Source: Clostridia bacterium
Lineage (GTDB): Bacteria; Bacillota; Clostridia; Christensenellales; Borkfalkiaceae
Assembly (NCBI GenBank): GCA_017467275.1
Contig: JAFTSN010000025.1
Span: forward strand, 1 to 64,000
Length of the DNA: 64,000 nt
Direction of reading: 5' to 3'
Shown here one piece after another: positions 32,919-41,976 of the stretch (its first letter is position 1; each line of letters starts with the position of its first letter). The notes under the pieces are model-generated. The model made no database searches. It was not told where the DNA came from and saw only the letters and a program-made list of their open reading frames with translations. Both the position numbers and the translations under genes were made by a program.

Positions 32919-33734
32919 TTATTCCTGCGTGCCGCCGCCGACCCCGACGAGATTATCCACAGGCAAGGAGAATAAAACGCCGCCCGCGTCCGTCTTTAAG
33001 CCCGCTGTTTCCTGAACGGCGCGCATGATCGCGGCTTTCCCCTCGCTCTTTGTGAGAATCATGAGGATTTCCGTTTCCTTTTGCAAGGTGACGCCGATAA
33101 GCTGCTCCGCCTTTTGATTGTTGAGTGTTGCGGCACGAATGAGCGTGCCCCCCGCCGCCCCCGCTTCCCGCGCGGCGTTCATCGCCTCGTCGGCATAGCC
33201 GTCCTGTACGGCGACCACAATCAGATCATACGTTCTTTCCACTTTCATTTTACCTTTCCTCCCGTCCGTTTTCCCCTCTTTTATTTCCTTGGGCGCACCC
33301 TTTAAAAGTCCGTTCGCCACAATCGACGAAGCCGCCGTCAAGGGCAACGTAAAACAGATGCCTTTTCCCACGAGATAGAGCGACATTTCCTTTTGAATCC
33401 CGTCAAGAATTGCTTTTTCCGCGCTTTCGGGAATGAGCGAAACAACGACCCGCTTTTCCGTCTCCCCCAAACCGAGATAGTCAAGAATCGCCGTCCGCGC
33501 CGTGCCGAAGCCCTCGAAAGAATAGTTTAAAGAAGCCCCCTCACGGTTACAGATCTCCGTGATCTCAAGCGCGTCGTTTTGACTGACGACTGCAACGAGC
33601 AGCTTAATTCTGCCCTCGCTCGCACTCTTCGCCGTTCTCATTTTAATCGCGCCTCTTTTTCTCGGCTCCTCGCCCGCTTTCGCAAGCGCCGTGCCCACGC
33701 GTTTCTTTTCCGATACAACCGTCGTTTCACTCAT
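32919..33734 (-). CDS. Tandem PII-like protein
   Basis: This 271-residue protein contains two PII (GlnB)-like ferredoxin-fold domains in one chain: residues 42-145 and about 160-260. Both begin with a hydrophobic strand after a basic segment (KLLVAVVSQ; DLIVVAVQD) and end in a GI/GV-F-LP strand (GICFTLPL; GVLFSLPV). The first 40 residues form a basic N-terminal extension. PII proteins sense nucleotides or metabolites and bind partners, often transporters. ATG 33734 begins 1 base after the DUF1538 stop, implying coupled translation and probably a regulator-transporter pair. Ligand unknown. Confidence 0.8.
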   Translation of the reverse strand: MSETTVVSEKKRVGTALAKAGEEPRKRGAIKMRTAKSASEGRIKLLVAVVSQNDALEITEICNREGASLNYSFEGFGTARTAILDYLGLGETEKRVVVSLIPESAEKAILDGIQKEMSLYLVGKGICFTLPLTAASSIVANGLLKGAPKEIKEGKTDGRKGKMKVERTYDLIVVAVQDGYADEAMNAAREAGAAGGTLIRAATLNNQKAEQLIGVTLQKETEILMILTKSEGKAAIMRAVQETAGLKTDAGGVLFSLPVDNLVGVGGGTQE

Positions 33735-33735
33735 A

Positions 33736-35250
33736 TCAGTCCACCTCGTATTCGACGATACCGTCCTCTTCGGAGAGGAAATTCTTCTTATACGTCGCCG
33801 TCTTGTGCCTATAATGTATGCCGAGCAGTTGAATGCTTATAAGCGGCGCTAACGCGACGAGCGCAACGCACCCGAACGCAAGCGTCATAATTTCGGCGGG
33901 AGCAATCACAGAGCAAGCCCCGATCGCCATTGGCAACACGAACGACGAAACCATCGCACCGCTCGCCACGCCGCCCGAGTCGAATGCAATACCCGTGAAC
34001 AGCTTGGGCGTGAAAATTGTCAAAACCAAAGCGACGGCATAGCCTGGGAGGAGAATCCACATGACGTTGAACCCGAGCAAGATTCGCAGCATTGCAAATC
34101 CGATCGCGGCACAAACGCCGATGCAAAGCCCCTTTTTCATCGCGGAGGCGGTGACCGCGCCCGCGCTCATGCGCTCAACCTGCTTGTTTAAAACGTGCAC
34201 GGCAGGCTCCGCGGACACCACGAAATAGCCGAGGAGCATCCCCACGGGCACAAGGAGCCAACCGCCCCAAAGCCCCGCGAGCGTCTGCCCAAGCTGGGAG
34301 CCGACAGGCAAAAATCCAACGTTCGCGCCCGTCAAGAAGACGGTGAGCCCAACGAACGTGAACAATAAGCCGAATATCACTCGAATGAGCTGACGGCGAT
34401 GGAACGCCCTCGTCACAAGCTGAAAGAGCACGAAAAACGCGATAATGGGCAGGAGGGCTTTCCCCACTTCCAAGGCGTATTCCCCCAACCCATGTCCGTA
34501 ATGAACAAACGCATTGCGGGTGGTATCGGGCACCTTATTCACGGCAATTTCATACGCCCCTCCCTCGACCTTATAAACAATGCCTAAAATGAGCACGGCA
34601 AGTATGGGACCGATGCTCGAGAGCGCAACGAGGCCAAAGCTATCGTTGCCGCTTTTTTTACCGCTTCTGACCGCCGCCACACCGACGCCGAGAGACATGA
34701 TAAAGGGCACCGTCACGGGTCCCGTCGTCACACCGCCCGAATCGAAGGACAACGCCCAAAAATCGCTCGGCACAAAAACCAGCGCGAGCACAAACGCCGC
34801 CGCATAAAACACGGCGAGAATGATCGAAAGGCTAATTCCGAACACGATTCTGAGCATCGCCAACGTGAGGAAAATGCCCACGCCCGCCGAAACCGCCGCA
34901 ATTAAAATTTCGCTGTCCACCGCGGGTACCTGATCGGCAAGAATTTGCAAATCGGGCTCCGCCATGGTCACGATAAAGCCGATCACAAAGCTGATAAAGG
35001 AAATGAGCCAGACCTTTTTCGTCTTGGTCAAAGTGGAACCGACCTTTTGCCCAATCACGAGCATGGAATGATCCGCGCCAAGCGTAAAGAACGCGGTGCC
35101 TGCAACAAGCATCACCACGCCGATTAAAAACAGCACGAACGTCCCCGATTTTAAGGGCGCGAACGTGGCTGACAACGCCAGCACGATCAACGCGATCGGG
35201 AACACCGACTGAAACGCTTCCTTAAATTTTTCCTTTAACGCCTCTTTCAT
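33736..35250 (-). CDS. DUF1538 membrane permease, duplicated
   Basis: This 504-residue protein has about twelve hydrophobic helices in two similar halves: the motif FDSGGV recurs at residues 169-174 and 423-428, AEP at 97-99 and 348-350, and MLRI at 132 and 387, so the repeat period is about 253. This internal duplication is the DUF1538 architecture. The substrate is unknown. The overlapping PII-like gene suggests transport gated by a PII-like protein. The start ATG 35250 follows the DUF1292 gene by 15 bp. Confidence 0.88.
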   Translation of the reverse strand: MKEALKEKFKEAFQSVFPIALIVLALSATFAPLKSGTFVLFLIGVVMLVAGTAFFTLGADHSMLVIGQKVGSTLTKTKKVWLISFISFVIGFIVTMAEPDLQILADQVPAVDSEILIAAVSAGVGIFLTLAMLRIVFGISLSIILAVFYAAAFVLALVFVPSDFWALSFDSGGVTTGPVTVPFIMSLGVGVAAVRSGKKSGNDSFGLVALSSIGPILAVLILGIVYKVEGGAYEIAVNKVPDTTRNAFVHYGHGLGEYALEVGKALLPIIAFFVLFQLVTRAFHRRQLIRVIFGLLFTFVGLTVFLTGANVGFLPVGSQLGQTLAGLWGGWLLVPVGMLLGYFVVSAEPAVHVLNKQVERMSAGAVTASAMKKGLCIGVCAAIGFAMLRILLGFNVMWILLPGYAVALVLTIFTPKLFTGIAFDSGGVASGAMVSSFVLPMAIGACSVIAPAEIMTLAFGCVALVALAPLISIQLLGIHYRHKTATYKKNFLSEEDGIVEYEVD

Positions 35251-35265
35251 TTCTTCCTTTCCGTT

Positions 35266-35598
35266 TTACGAATCCGCGCCGTCGAGCTTTTTCGCGTCCT
35301 CGCTGTTCTCATAAGCCTCGTATTCCTTACAGAACTCCGCAAAGACCTCGTCCATGAGCGCGTCATCCTCCAAGGTCACGAGCTCCTGTTCCTCTCCCTC
35401 GCCGCGAAGCAAGAAGATAACGACCTCGTCCTCTTCCTCCTCCGTTTCAGGCTCTGCCTTACGGAAAAAGCAATACCATTCTCCCTTATAGGGAATCGTT
35501 CCGACGTGCATATAGGGCGCGATGTTTCCGTCCTCGTCCTCAAGCTCGATCATCTGCTCTTCGCCATACTCGTATTCTTCGTCCAATTCGTTCTTCAT
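35266..35598 (-). CDS. DUF1292 family protein
   Basis: This 110-residue acidic protein has the DUF1292 core: QMIELEDEDGNIAPYMHVGTI, EWYCFFRK and a C-terminal EEVF-like segment. The function is unknown. In Firmicutes it usually sits beside ruvX, as here (15 bp downstream). The high Asp/Glu content suggests a soluble cytosolic protein. The start ATG 35598 has AGGAG upstream. Confidence 0.88.
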   Translation of the reverse strand: MKNELDEEYEYGEEQMIELEDEDGNIAPYMHVGTIPYKGEWYCFFRKAEPETEEEEDEVVIFLLRGEGEEQELVTLEDDALMDEVFAEFCKEYEAYENSEDAKKLDGADS

Positions 35599-35613
35599 AA
35601 TTTTATTCTCCTT

Positions 35614-36054
35614 TTACCGATTTTCTCTTTTTCTCGTCCGCATTCTCGCAAGATACCCCTCGAGAATATAAGAAGCCGCAATAGAATCCACGCTCTTTTT
35701 CCGATCCCCGCGCTTAACGCCGCCTTGGATCTGCACCTCCCGCGCTTGCATGGTCGTAAACCGCTCGTCCTCGAGCTCAACGGGCAAGCTCGTTCTCTCC
35801 TTGAGCGCTTCGACAAAGCGGCGGGTCTTTTCCGTCTGTATACTCTCCGAACCGTCGAAATTGACGGGCATACCGCACACAATCGTGCCCACGCCGCGAG
35901 ATAGCGCGATGTCCGCAATCGCCCCGACGTCGGTGTCAAACTTCCCGACGCGGAAATAAGTCTCGCAGGGCATGGCGTATTCGTTAAACGGATCGCTGAT
36001 CGCAACCCCGATCCGTTTATCCCCTATATCAAATGCAATCACACGCTTCTCCAT
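35614..36054 (-). CDS. ruvX: Holliday junction resolvase-like protein RuvX (YqgF)
   Basis: This 146-residue RNase H-fold protein starts VIAFDIGDKRIGVAISDP, the YqgF motif with the catalytic Asp. DGSESIQTEKTRRF and DERFTT supply further conserved acidic and Thr residues. It is implicated in 16S rRNA 5' processing and in recombination. The start is ATG 36054. The promoter -10 lies exactly 6 bases upstream, so transcription should begin on the ATG and the mRNA is probably leaderless. DUF1292 and DUF1538 follow. Confidence 0.92.
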   Translation of the reverse strand: MEKRVIAFDIGDKRIGVAISDPFNEYAMPCETYFRVGKFDTDVGAIADIALSRGVGTIVCGMPVNFDGSESIQTEKTRRFVEALKERTSLPVELEDERFTTMQAREVQIQGGVKRGDRKKSVDSIAASYILEGYLARMRTRKRENR

Positions 36055-36060
36055 ACCCGT

Positions 36061-36089
36061 ATTATATCATAAAAATGCCTTTCCGTCTA
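36061..36089 (-). promoter_or_regulatory. Extended -10 promoter giving a leaderless ruvX mRNA
   Basis: TAGACG (36084-36089), a 17-bp spacer ending TGA and TATAAT (36061-36066). Six bases then separate it from the ATG. Confidence 0.76.
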
Positions 36090-36210
36090 TTGTTTGAGCG
36101 GCTTTTTTCCTTTTTTTCACGCAGATTTTATCGTTTTTTGCCAATTCAAAAAAATAAAAAATCGGAGCAATTCCCTTAAATCACCCCGAATTTTTTTAAT
36201 CTATTATCGA

Positions 36211-36519
36211 TTACGCTTCCCCGACGGCTTCCTGCACCTTTTTACTGATCTTTTCCGCCTTCTTCGCCGCCTTTTTCACCGTCTTTTTCACGGCGGTTTT
36301 CATCTTTTCTCCCGTCTCTTGAGCAGTCTCGCCGACTGACGGTTCCTCCTCGCCTTTTTCCTTTTTCATGGCGTTGAGCTTTTCGTCCATCATCTCGTCA
36401 AGCCTATCTTTGACCTCCTCCTGACTCTTTTTCACAAGCTCGCGCGTCTTTCTGCTGTTCGTCACAAGCAACGCGCCGCCCAACGCTCCGACCAAAAGAC
36501 CGATTGCGAATTTTTCCAT
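36211..36519 (-). CDS. YtxH-like small protein
   Basis: This 102-residue protein has an N-terminal transmembrane or hydrophobic segment (FAIGLLVGALGGALLV, residues 3-18) followed by a charged Lys/Glu helix with coiled-coil character, the layout of YtxH-domain proteins, which are stress-associated envelope proteins of unknown function. A basic KKAAKKAEKISKK stretch ends the chain. The start is ATG 36519 with GAGGAGG, in place of a frame opening 18 bases upstream. It is separate from the flanking genes. Confidence 0.68.
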   Translation of the reverse strand: MEKFAIGLLVGALGGALLVTNSRKTRELVKKSQEEVKDRLDEMMDEKLNAMKKEKGEEEPSVGETAQETGEKMKTAVKKTVKKAAKKAEKISKKVQEAVGEA

Positions 36520-36618
36520 AAATTGTTTCCTCCTCACGCGCCTAACGCGCCGATTTGAAAGCAGTATGTGTCGAAAAATGTTAAATTATGCGCCAACCGT
36601 CAAACGCCCCGATTTAGG

Positions 36619-38340
36619 TTACTCCGTTTTGAATTGATAACGGTACAGCTCGGCATACAGCCCCTCGTTTTCAATGAGCTCTGCGTGCGTCCCGCGCTCG
36701 GTGATTCGACCGTCCGTCACAACAAGGATCTCGTCCGCATTCTTGACCGTCGAAAGCCTGTGGGCGACGACCAGCGTCGTCCTGCCCCTGCTCAATTCGG
36801 AGAGTGCGGTTTGGATTTGCATTTCCGTCATGTTATCGAGCGCGGACGTCGCCTCGTCGAGAATGAGAATGGGCGGATTTTTGAGGAACGCCCGCGCAAT
36901 CGCGATGCGTTGCTTCTGCCCGCCCGAAAGCTTCACGCCCCGTTCCCCGACCTCCGTGTCATAACCGTCGGGAAGAGTCATAACGTAGTCGTGGATATTC
37001 GCGCGCTTTGCCGCGACGATCATTTCCGCCTCACTCTTTTCGGGAGAGCCGTATAAGATATTATCCCGCACACTCCCCGAGAACAGAAACACGTCCTGCT
37101 GCACGACCGCGATTTTATCCCTCAAATCGGCAGAAGAAACGTCGTTTATATCCACCCCGCCAATCGAGATCGTGCCCCCGTCCCGAAGATAAAAGCGGGG
37201 CAGCAAATGACAGATCGTCGTCTTCCCGCCCCCCGACGAGCCGACAAGCGCGACAGTCTTCCCGCTCCCAATCGTGAACGAGACGCCTTTTAACACTTCT
37301 TTTTCCTTGCTCTTATAGCCAAACGTGACGTTATCGAACACAATATCCCCGCAAAGATCGGCAGGCACAGGCGTTTCGGGCTCGTACTCCGTCGGCATAT
37401 CCATGAGCTGACAGAAACGCTTGAATCCCGTCATGCCGTCCTGTATCTGCTCAAACAGCGCAACGAGCGTCCGAAGAGGCGCGAGCAACATCGTGATATA
37501 GAGGATATACGCCGTGAAATCGGGCCCCGTGATCTTTCCAAAGTAAAACAACAATCCGCCCGAGACGAGCGCAAGAAGATACAAAAAGTCGTTGAACGCG
37601 GACATGCCCCCGTGGAACACACCCATGGCACGGTACGCCTCCGCGCGCGCCTTTTTGAATCTGGAATTGACCGCGGCAAACTTTTTCTCCTCCGTATTCT
37701 CGGCGTTATAGGCTTTCGTGACCCTGACCCCCGAAACGCTCGATTCAATCTCCGCGTTGATTTCCGCAACTTTTTTTCGCGAATCCTCAAACGCCTTATT
37801 CATACTTCCCCTCGCACGAATGGCAAAAAAGAGCATGAGCGGAATATAGCAAAGAACGATCAGCGCAAGAATGGGGTTGATTGTGCAGAGCATAACGAGC
37901 GCACCGATCACGGAAATGCAGGAATTGAACACGTCCTCGGGACCGTGGTGCGCCAGCTCGGACACCTCGAAAAGATCGTTGATGATCCTCGACATAACGC
38001 TACCCGTCTTGTTTTCGTCAAAGTATGAAAAAGGCAAACGCTCGATATGGTTAAAGAGATCCTTTCGCATATCTCCTTGAATCCGCACACCGAGAACGTG
38101 TCCCCAATAGCCGACGATAAAGGTCAAAACACTCTTCACGGCATAGATTGCCGCCATGACGATCGCCCAGACGATCAGAAGCCGCAAATTCTGATTGGGC
38201 ACGTAATTATTCATAATATTTCGTGCAATCATGGGATAGAACATGTTGCATACGGAAATTGCAAACGAACAGATAAGATCGATGATAAACAGCCTTTTAT
38301 GGGGCTTATAATACCCAAAAAAACGCCCGATCGCTTTCAC
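36619..38340 (-). CDS. ABC transporter, permease-ATPase fusion (exporter type)
   Basis: This 573-residue protein has six transmembrane helices (about residues 15-300) fused to an ABC ATPase domain with Walker A GSSGGGKTT, signature LSGGQKQRIAIARAF and Walker B ILILDEATSALD with the catalytic Glu. It is likely a homodimeric MsbA/multidrug-like exporter of unknown substrate. The start is GTG 38340 with GAGGTGG upstream. It diverges from a Cys-tailed membrane protein, each with its own promoter. Confidence 0.9.
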   Translation of the reverse strand: MKAIGRFFGYYKPHKRLFIIDLICSFAISVCNMFYPMIARNIMNNYVPNQNLRLLIVWAIVMAAIYAVKSVLTFIVGYWGHVLGVRIQGDMRKDLFNHIERLPFSYFDENKTGSVMSRIINDLFEVSELAHHGPEDVFNSCISVIGALVMLCTINPILALIVLCYIPLMLFFAIRARGSMNKAFEDSRKKVAEINAEIESSVSGVRVTKAYNAENTEEKKFAAVNSRFKKARAEAYRAMGVFHGGMSAFNDFLYLLALVSGGLLFYFGKITGPDFTAYILYITMLLAPLRTLVALFEQIQDGMTGFKRFCQLMDMPTEYEPETPVPADLCGDIVFDNVTFGYKSKEKEVLKGVSFTIGSGKTVALVGSSGGGKTTICHLLPRFYLRDGGTISIGGVDINDVSSADLRDKIAVVQQDVFLFSGSVRDNILYGSPEKSEAEMIVAAKRANIHDYVMTLPDGYDTEVGERGVKLSGGQKQRIAIARAFLKNPPILILDEATSALDNMTEMQIQTALSELSRGRTTLVVAHRLSTVKNADEILVVTDGRITERGTHAELIENEGLYAELYRYQFKTE

Positions 38341-38367
38341 TGCGCCACCTCGGTAATTTTTTCTTTT

Positions 38368-38396
38368 ATTATATCACATACGCCCGCAAAAAGCAA
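38368..38396 (-). promoter_or_regulatory. Promoter of the ABC exporter gene
   Basis: TTGCTT (38391-38396), a 17-bp spacer and TATAAT (38368-38373). Confidence 0.65.
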
Positions 38397-38413
38397 GCGT
38401 GAGCGAGAACTGC

Positions 38414-38442
38414 TTGCATTCTTTCAAAAAAGATGCTATACT
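38414..38442 (+). promoter_or_regulatory. Promoter of the Cys-tailed membrane protein gene
   Basis: TTGCAT (38414-38419), a 17-bp spacer and TATACT (38437-38442). Confidence 0.68.
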
Positions 38443-38472
38443 GATACTATAAAATTTTTCGGAGAGGACATT

Positions 38473-39246
38473 ATGCAAAGCAGAAAAATGTGGCAGGCTC
38501 TGCCGATCATAGCGGTATTTTTGCTCTTAAGCACAATCGTCTCGTGGGCAACGGCAAAACTCTTTGAGGGTGAAAAATGGGGAATTTTTATCGGCGTCGG
38601 CGTGGGGCTCACCGTTGCCGCACTCCTTCCGCTTATCTTTTGGAATAAGCACCCCATGTCCGCGTTCATTACTCTGTTTTTAAACGCCCTCTCCTGCGGC
38701 GTTCTAATCGGCGCCTACTTTATCGGCACAAAAACGCCTTTCTCTTTTTGGGTGGCATTAGTTTCCGCGCTCGCGTCGTCGGCTGCCTTTCTTCTCCTTG
38801 CCCTACTCATGAATATTCCCGTTCTTAAGAAATCCCGCTTCTATCGCTCGCTTATTTTCTCTCTTTGGATCACGGTGCTCTTTGCGCTCGGCGGCGCGCT
38901 CTGGGGCATGCAGGGCGGAGAACGCTACGCCGCATTCACCCTTCTTTCCATCGAAACGACCTTCTTCGCCGCGGGCAGTCTGCTTCGCACAACGGAGTCA
39001 AAAGAAGAACTCTTTGCCGCACTCGCCCTCCCCTCCTCTCTTGCCGTGGGCGTGATTGCGATCGTCGCACTCTGCATTTTAGGCGGCGACGGCGACTGCG
39101 ACGCAGATTGCTGCGACAGCGCAAGCCCCGCAGACTGCCTTGACTGTTCTCCCGACTATGCAACCAAGAAAAATAAAACGACCTTAAGCGAAATAAGCGA
39201 TCCTCTTAATTTAAACGAATTATTCCCACCGAATAAAAACGTATAA
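38473..39246 (+). CDS. Membrane protein with Cys-rich C-terminal tail
   Basis: This 257-residue protein has six or seven hydrophobic helices (about residues 10-215). The following segment is unusual: eight Asp/Cys-rich residues with six or more cysteines (GDCDADCCDSASPADCLDC). The tail then becomes polar. It may bind metal or a cluster or carry lipid. No known family was recognised. The start is ATG 38473 with GGAGAGG upstream, not the much longer in-frame extension from 38047, which covers the divergent exporter. A promoter fits this start. Confidence 0.72.
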   Translation: MQSRKMWQALPIIAVFLLLSTIVSWATAKLFEGEKWGIFIGVGVGLTVAALLPLIFWNKHPMSAFITLFLNALSCGVLIGAYFIGTKTPFSFWVALVSALASSAAFLLLALLMNIPVLKKSRFYRSLIFSLWITVLFALGGALWGMQGGERYAAFTLLSIETTFFAAGSLLRTTESKEELFAALALPSSLAVGVIAIVALCILGGDGDCDADCCDSASPADCLDCSPDYATKKNKTTLSEISDPLNLNELFPPNKNV

Positions 39247-39257
39247 ATTAACCCGTT

Positions 39258-39293
39258 AAAAAACCGCCTCCGAAAATTCGGAAGCGGTTTTTA
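39258..39293. terminator. Bidirectional terminator between the Cys-tailed gene and pnp
   Basis: AAACCGCCTCCGAA pairs with TTCGGAAGCGGTTT (one mismatch), with T-rich runs on both strands, serving the two convergent genes. Confidence 0.82.
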
Positions 39294-39304
39294 TTTGCTT
39301 TCTA

Positions 39305-41407
39305 TTAGTCTTCAATCTTTTCAAGAAGCTTCAGATCGATACCCTTTTCGCCGATCTTGATAATCTCGACCTTGACCTTATCGCCGATATTGAGAACGTC
39401 CTCCACCTGGTTGACGCGGTTGGGCGAAAGCTTGGAGATATGAATCATACCGTCCTTACCGGGAGCGAACTCAACAAACGCGCCCATCTTGGAAAGAATT
39501 CTCACAACCACGCCGACGAACATATCGCCCACCTCGGGATCGTGTGCAATCGACTGAACGATCGCCTTTGCACGCTCTGCCGCTGCGACATCGCCGTAGC
39601 AAGCGATGCAAACGGTGCCGTCCTCTTCGATGTCGATCTTGGTGCCCGTCTGCTCAATGATCTTGTTGATGACCTTACCCTGCTTACCAACAACGTCGCC
39701 AATCTTCTCGGGATTGATCTTGAAGGAAATGATCTTCGGAGCATAGTCGGAAAGCTGAGGCTTGACCTCGGGAATGCACTCGAGCATCTTGCCGAGAATA
39801 AATCTTCTCGCGTCCTGCGCCTGCGCGATTGCGTCAAGCATGATCTCCTCAGAAATTCCCTTGATCTTGATATCCATCTGAATCGCCGTGATACCCTTTT
39901 CCGTACCCGCGACCTTGAAGTCCATATCGCCAAGGAAGTCCTCGAGACCCTGAATATCCGTCATAATGACGTACTTACCCGTTTCGGGATCCTTGATAAG
40001 ACCCATTGCACAGCCCGCAACGGGAGCCTTGATAGGCACACCCGCGTCCATGAGCGCCATGGTCGAGCCGCAAACGGAAGCCATCGAGGAGGAGCCGTTC
40101 GAGGAAAGGATATCCGAAACTACGCGGAGCGCGTAAGGGAAATCCTCTTTGGAGGGAATGACGGGAACAAGCGCACGCTCTGCGAGCGCACCGTGACCGA
40201 TCTCGCGGCGACCCGCGCTTCTCAAGGCTTTCGCTTCGCCCGTGCAATAGCCGGGGAAGTTATATTGGTGCATATATCTCTTTTCCGTTTCTTCGTCGAG
40301 ACCTTCCATTCTCTGCGCCTCGCCGAGCATACCGAGCGTACAGGTCGTCAGAGCCTGCGTCTGACCTCTCGTGAAGATCGCCGAGCCGTGTACTCTCGGA
40401 AGAATCCCGTGCTCACACCAAATAGGACGGACTTCCTTGAGCTTTCTGCCGTCGGGACGAACGCCGTCGTCAAAAATCTTCTTTCTAACGATCGCTTTCG
40501 TGATATAGTAAACGGAATCCTTGACTTCTCTGATTTGGTCGGGATAGATTTCCGCGAAATGCGCAACGATATCCGCTTCGACTTCCGCCTGTCTCTTTTC
40601 TCTCTCCTGACGGTCAAACGTGTCGAGCGCCCAAACGAGCTTCTCATACGCATACGCCTTAACCGCCTCGTCAAGCTCTTCGGGAATATGATAAAGCTCC
40701 ATTTCCTTCTTGGGCTTGCCGACTGCTTTTTGAATCTCCTCGATAAACGCGCAGACCTTTTTGATCTCCTCGTGACCGAAAGTGATTGCGCCGACCATCT
40801 CCGCGTCGGTGACCTCGTTCGCGCCCGCCTCGATCATGAGGATCGCGTCCTTGGTGCCCGCGAGCGAAAGGTGAATGCTGCTGACCTCTTTTTCCGCAAC
40901 CGTGGGGTTGATAACGTATTTACCGTCAACAAGCCCGACCGTGACCGAGCCCGTGGGGCCTGCCCAAGGAATATCGGAAACGGAGAGCGCAACGGACGAA
41001 CCGATCATAGCGATGGGCTCGGGTGCGATATCGGGATCGACGGAAAGCGCCGTGGCGACCACGACAACGTCGTTAAAAATTCCCTTCGGGAACAGAGGAC
41101 GGATAGGACGGTCGATCAGTCTTGCGATCAAAATCGCCTTATCGGACGCTCTGCCCTCTCTCTTCTTAAAGCCGCCGGGAATTTTACCGACAGCAAACAT
41201 TTTTTCCTCATAATCAACGGAAAGCGGGAAGAAATCCATTCCTTCTCTGGGCTTGTCCGCCATACAAACGGTCACGCTTACGACCGTATCCCCACAGCGA
41301 ACGAGACACGCACCGTTCGCCTGTTCGGCATACTTACCGATTTCCACAACCAACTCTCTGCCTGCGTAGTCGGTTTTGAACACTTTGCAATTTTCCAATG
41401 CTGGCAT
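39305..41407 (-). CDS. pnp: Polyribonucleotide nucleotidyltransferase (PNPase)
   Basis: This 700-residue enzyme degrades RNA 3' to 5' using phosphate. Two RNase PH domains (about 15-230 and 310-540), a KH domain (about 555-610) and a C-terminal S1 domain (about 622-690, GDMFVGVVVRIL) are all present in order. The length is standard. It follows rpsO, as in most bacteria, with an intrinsic terminator between them that may act as an attenuator. AAGGAG precedes the ATG 41407. Confidence 0.97.
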   Translation of the reverse strand: MPALENCKVFKTDYAGRELVVEIGKYAEQANGACLVRCGDTVVSVTVCMADKPREGMDFFPLSVDYEEKMFAVGKIPGGFKKREGRASDKAILIARLIDRPIRPLFPKGIFNDVVVVATALSVDPDIAPEPIAMIGSSVALSVSDIPWAGPTGSVTVGLVDGKYVINPTVAEKEVSSIHLSLAGTKDAILMIEAGANEVTDAEMVGAITFGHEEIKKVCAFIEEIQKAVGKPKKEMELYHIPEELDEAVKAYAYEKLVWALDTFDRQEREKRQAEVEADIVAHFAEIYPDQIREVKDSVYYITKAIVRKKIFDDGVRPDGRKLKEVRPIWCEHGILPRVHGSAIFTRGQTQALTTCTLGMLGEAQRMEGLDEETEKRYMHQYNFPGYCTGEAKALRSAGRREIGHGALAERALVPVIPSKEDFPYALRVVSDILSSNGSSSMASVCGSTMALMDAGVPIKAPVAGCAMGLIKDPETGKYVIMTDIQGLEDFLGDMDFKVAGTEKGITAIQMDIKIKGISEEIMLDAIAQAQDARRFILGKMLECIPEVKPQLSDYAPKIISFKINPEKIGDVVGKQGKVINKIIEQTGTKIDIEEDGTVCIACYGDVAAAERAKAIVQSIAHDPEVGDMFVGVVVRILSKMGAFVEFAPGKDGMIHISKLSPNRVNQVEDVLNIGDKVKVEIIKIGEKGIDLKLLEKIED

Positions 41408-41528
41408 TTTACTTTTTCTCCTTACTTTTCATTCTTGTTTTGTTCTTGTCCTCTCTGCGCCGCCCGACGCAGGAGGGGTCGTGCTTCTCCGCCGTCCGTT
41501 TAAAAACGGAAAAAGGCGAAGTCTCCAC

Positions 41529-41554
41529 AAAAAAGAGCGGATTAAAAAATCCGC
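41529..41554 (-). terminator. Terminator or attenuator between rpsO and pnp
   Basis: GCGGATT (41537-41543) pairs with AATCCGC (41548-41554), with TTTTTT following on the minus strand. Confidence 0.72.
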
Positions 41555-41570
41555 CCTGCTTTGCGAAAAA

Positions 41571-41825
41571 TTACTTTCTCAAGCCCAACGCCACAACGAT
41601 CGCTCTGTATCTTTCGATATCCTTTTCCTTAAGGTAGTCAAGGAGACCGCGACGCTTACCGACCATCTTCAAAAGACCGCGACGGGAGTGGTTGTCCTGC
41701 TTGTGGGTCTTAAGGTGCTCGTTCAAATGATTGATTCTCTGCGTGAGAAGTGCAATCTGAACCTCAGGCGAACCGGTGTCGCCCTCGTGGGTGGCAAATT
41801 TTGCAATGATTTCGTTCTTTTCCAT
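41571..41825 (-). CDS. rpsO: 30S ribosomal protein S15
   Basis: This 84-residue S15 starts [20 protein letters not shown] and carries the conserved [20 protein letters not shown] motif that binds 16S rRNA. The start is ATG 41825 with GGAGG upstream. An in-frame codon at 41867 is rejected because it would extend the protein beyond the conserved start. The leader is about 78 bases and pairs with itself in several places. S15 often represses its own translation in the leader, so that is possible here but not shown. Confidence 0.97.
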   Translation of the reverse strand: MEKNEIIAKFATHEGDTGSPEVQIALLTQRINHLNEHLKTHKQDNHSRRGLLKMVGKRRGLLDYLKEKDIERYRAIVVALGLRK

Positions 41826-41909
41826 GTTTTTTATCCTCCATATGGAATTATTATCCCGAATCGCCAAGAGAGACGTGGAGAATCGCTCCTCTTCGCGACC
41901 GTTATTACT

Positions 41910-41938
41910 ATTTTAGCATATTCTTTCAAGAATGTAAA
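41910..41938 (-). promoter_or_regulatory. Promoter of rpsO-pnp
   Basis: TTTACA (41933-41938), a 17-bp spacer and TAAAAT (41910-41915). Confidence 0.7.
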
Positions 41939-41976
41939 ACGAATTTATACGCAAACGCAAAAATTTTTACGCTTTT

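Noticed and set aside
38047..38472. N-terminal extension of the Cys-tailed membrane protein
   Set aside because: It overlaps the divergent ABC gene and its promoter. A good ribosome site and promoter point to ATG 38473.
39440..41503. Long 687-residue open frame on the plus strand
   Set aside because: It lies entirely antisense to pnp, whose product is certain, and has no ribosome site or recognisable domain. It is a codon-bias shadow.
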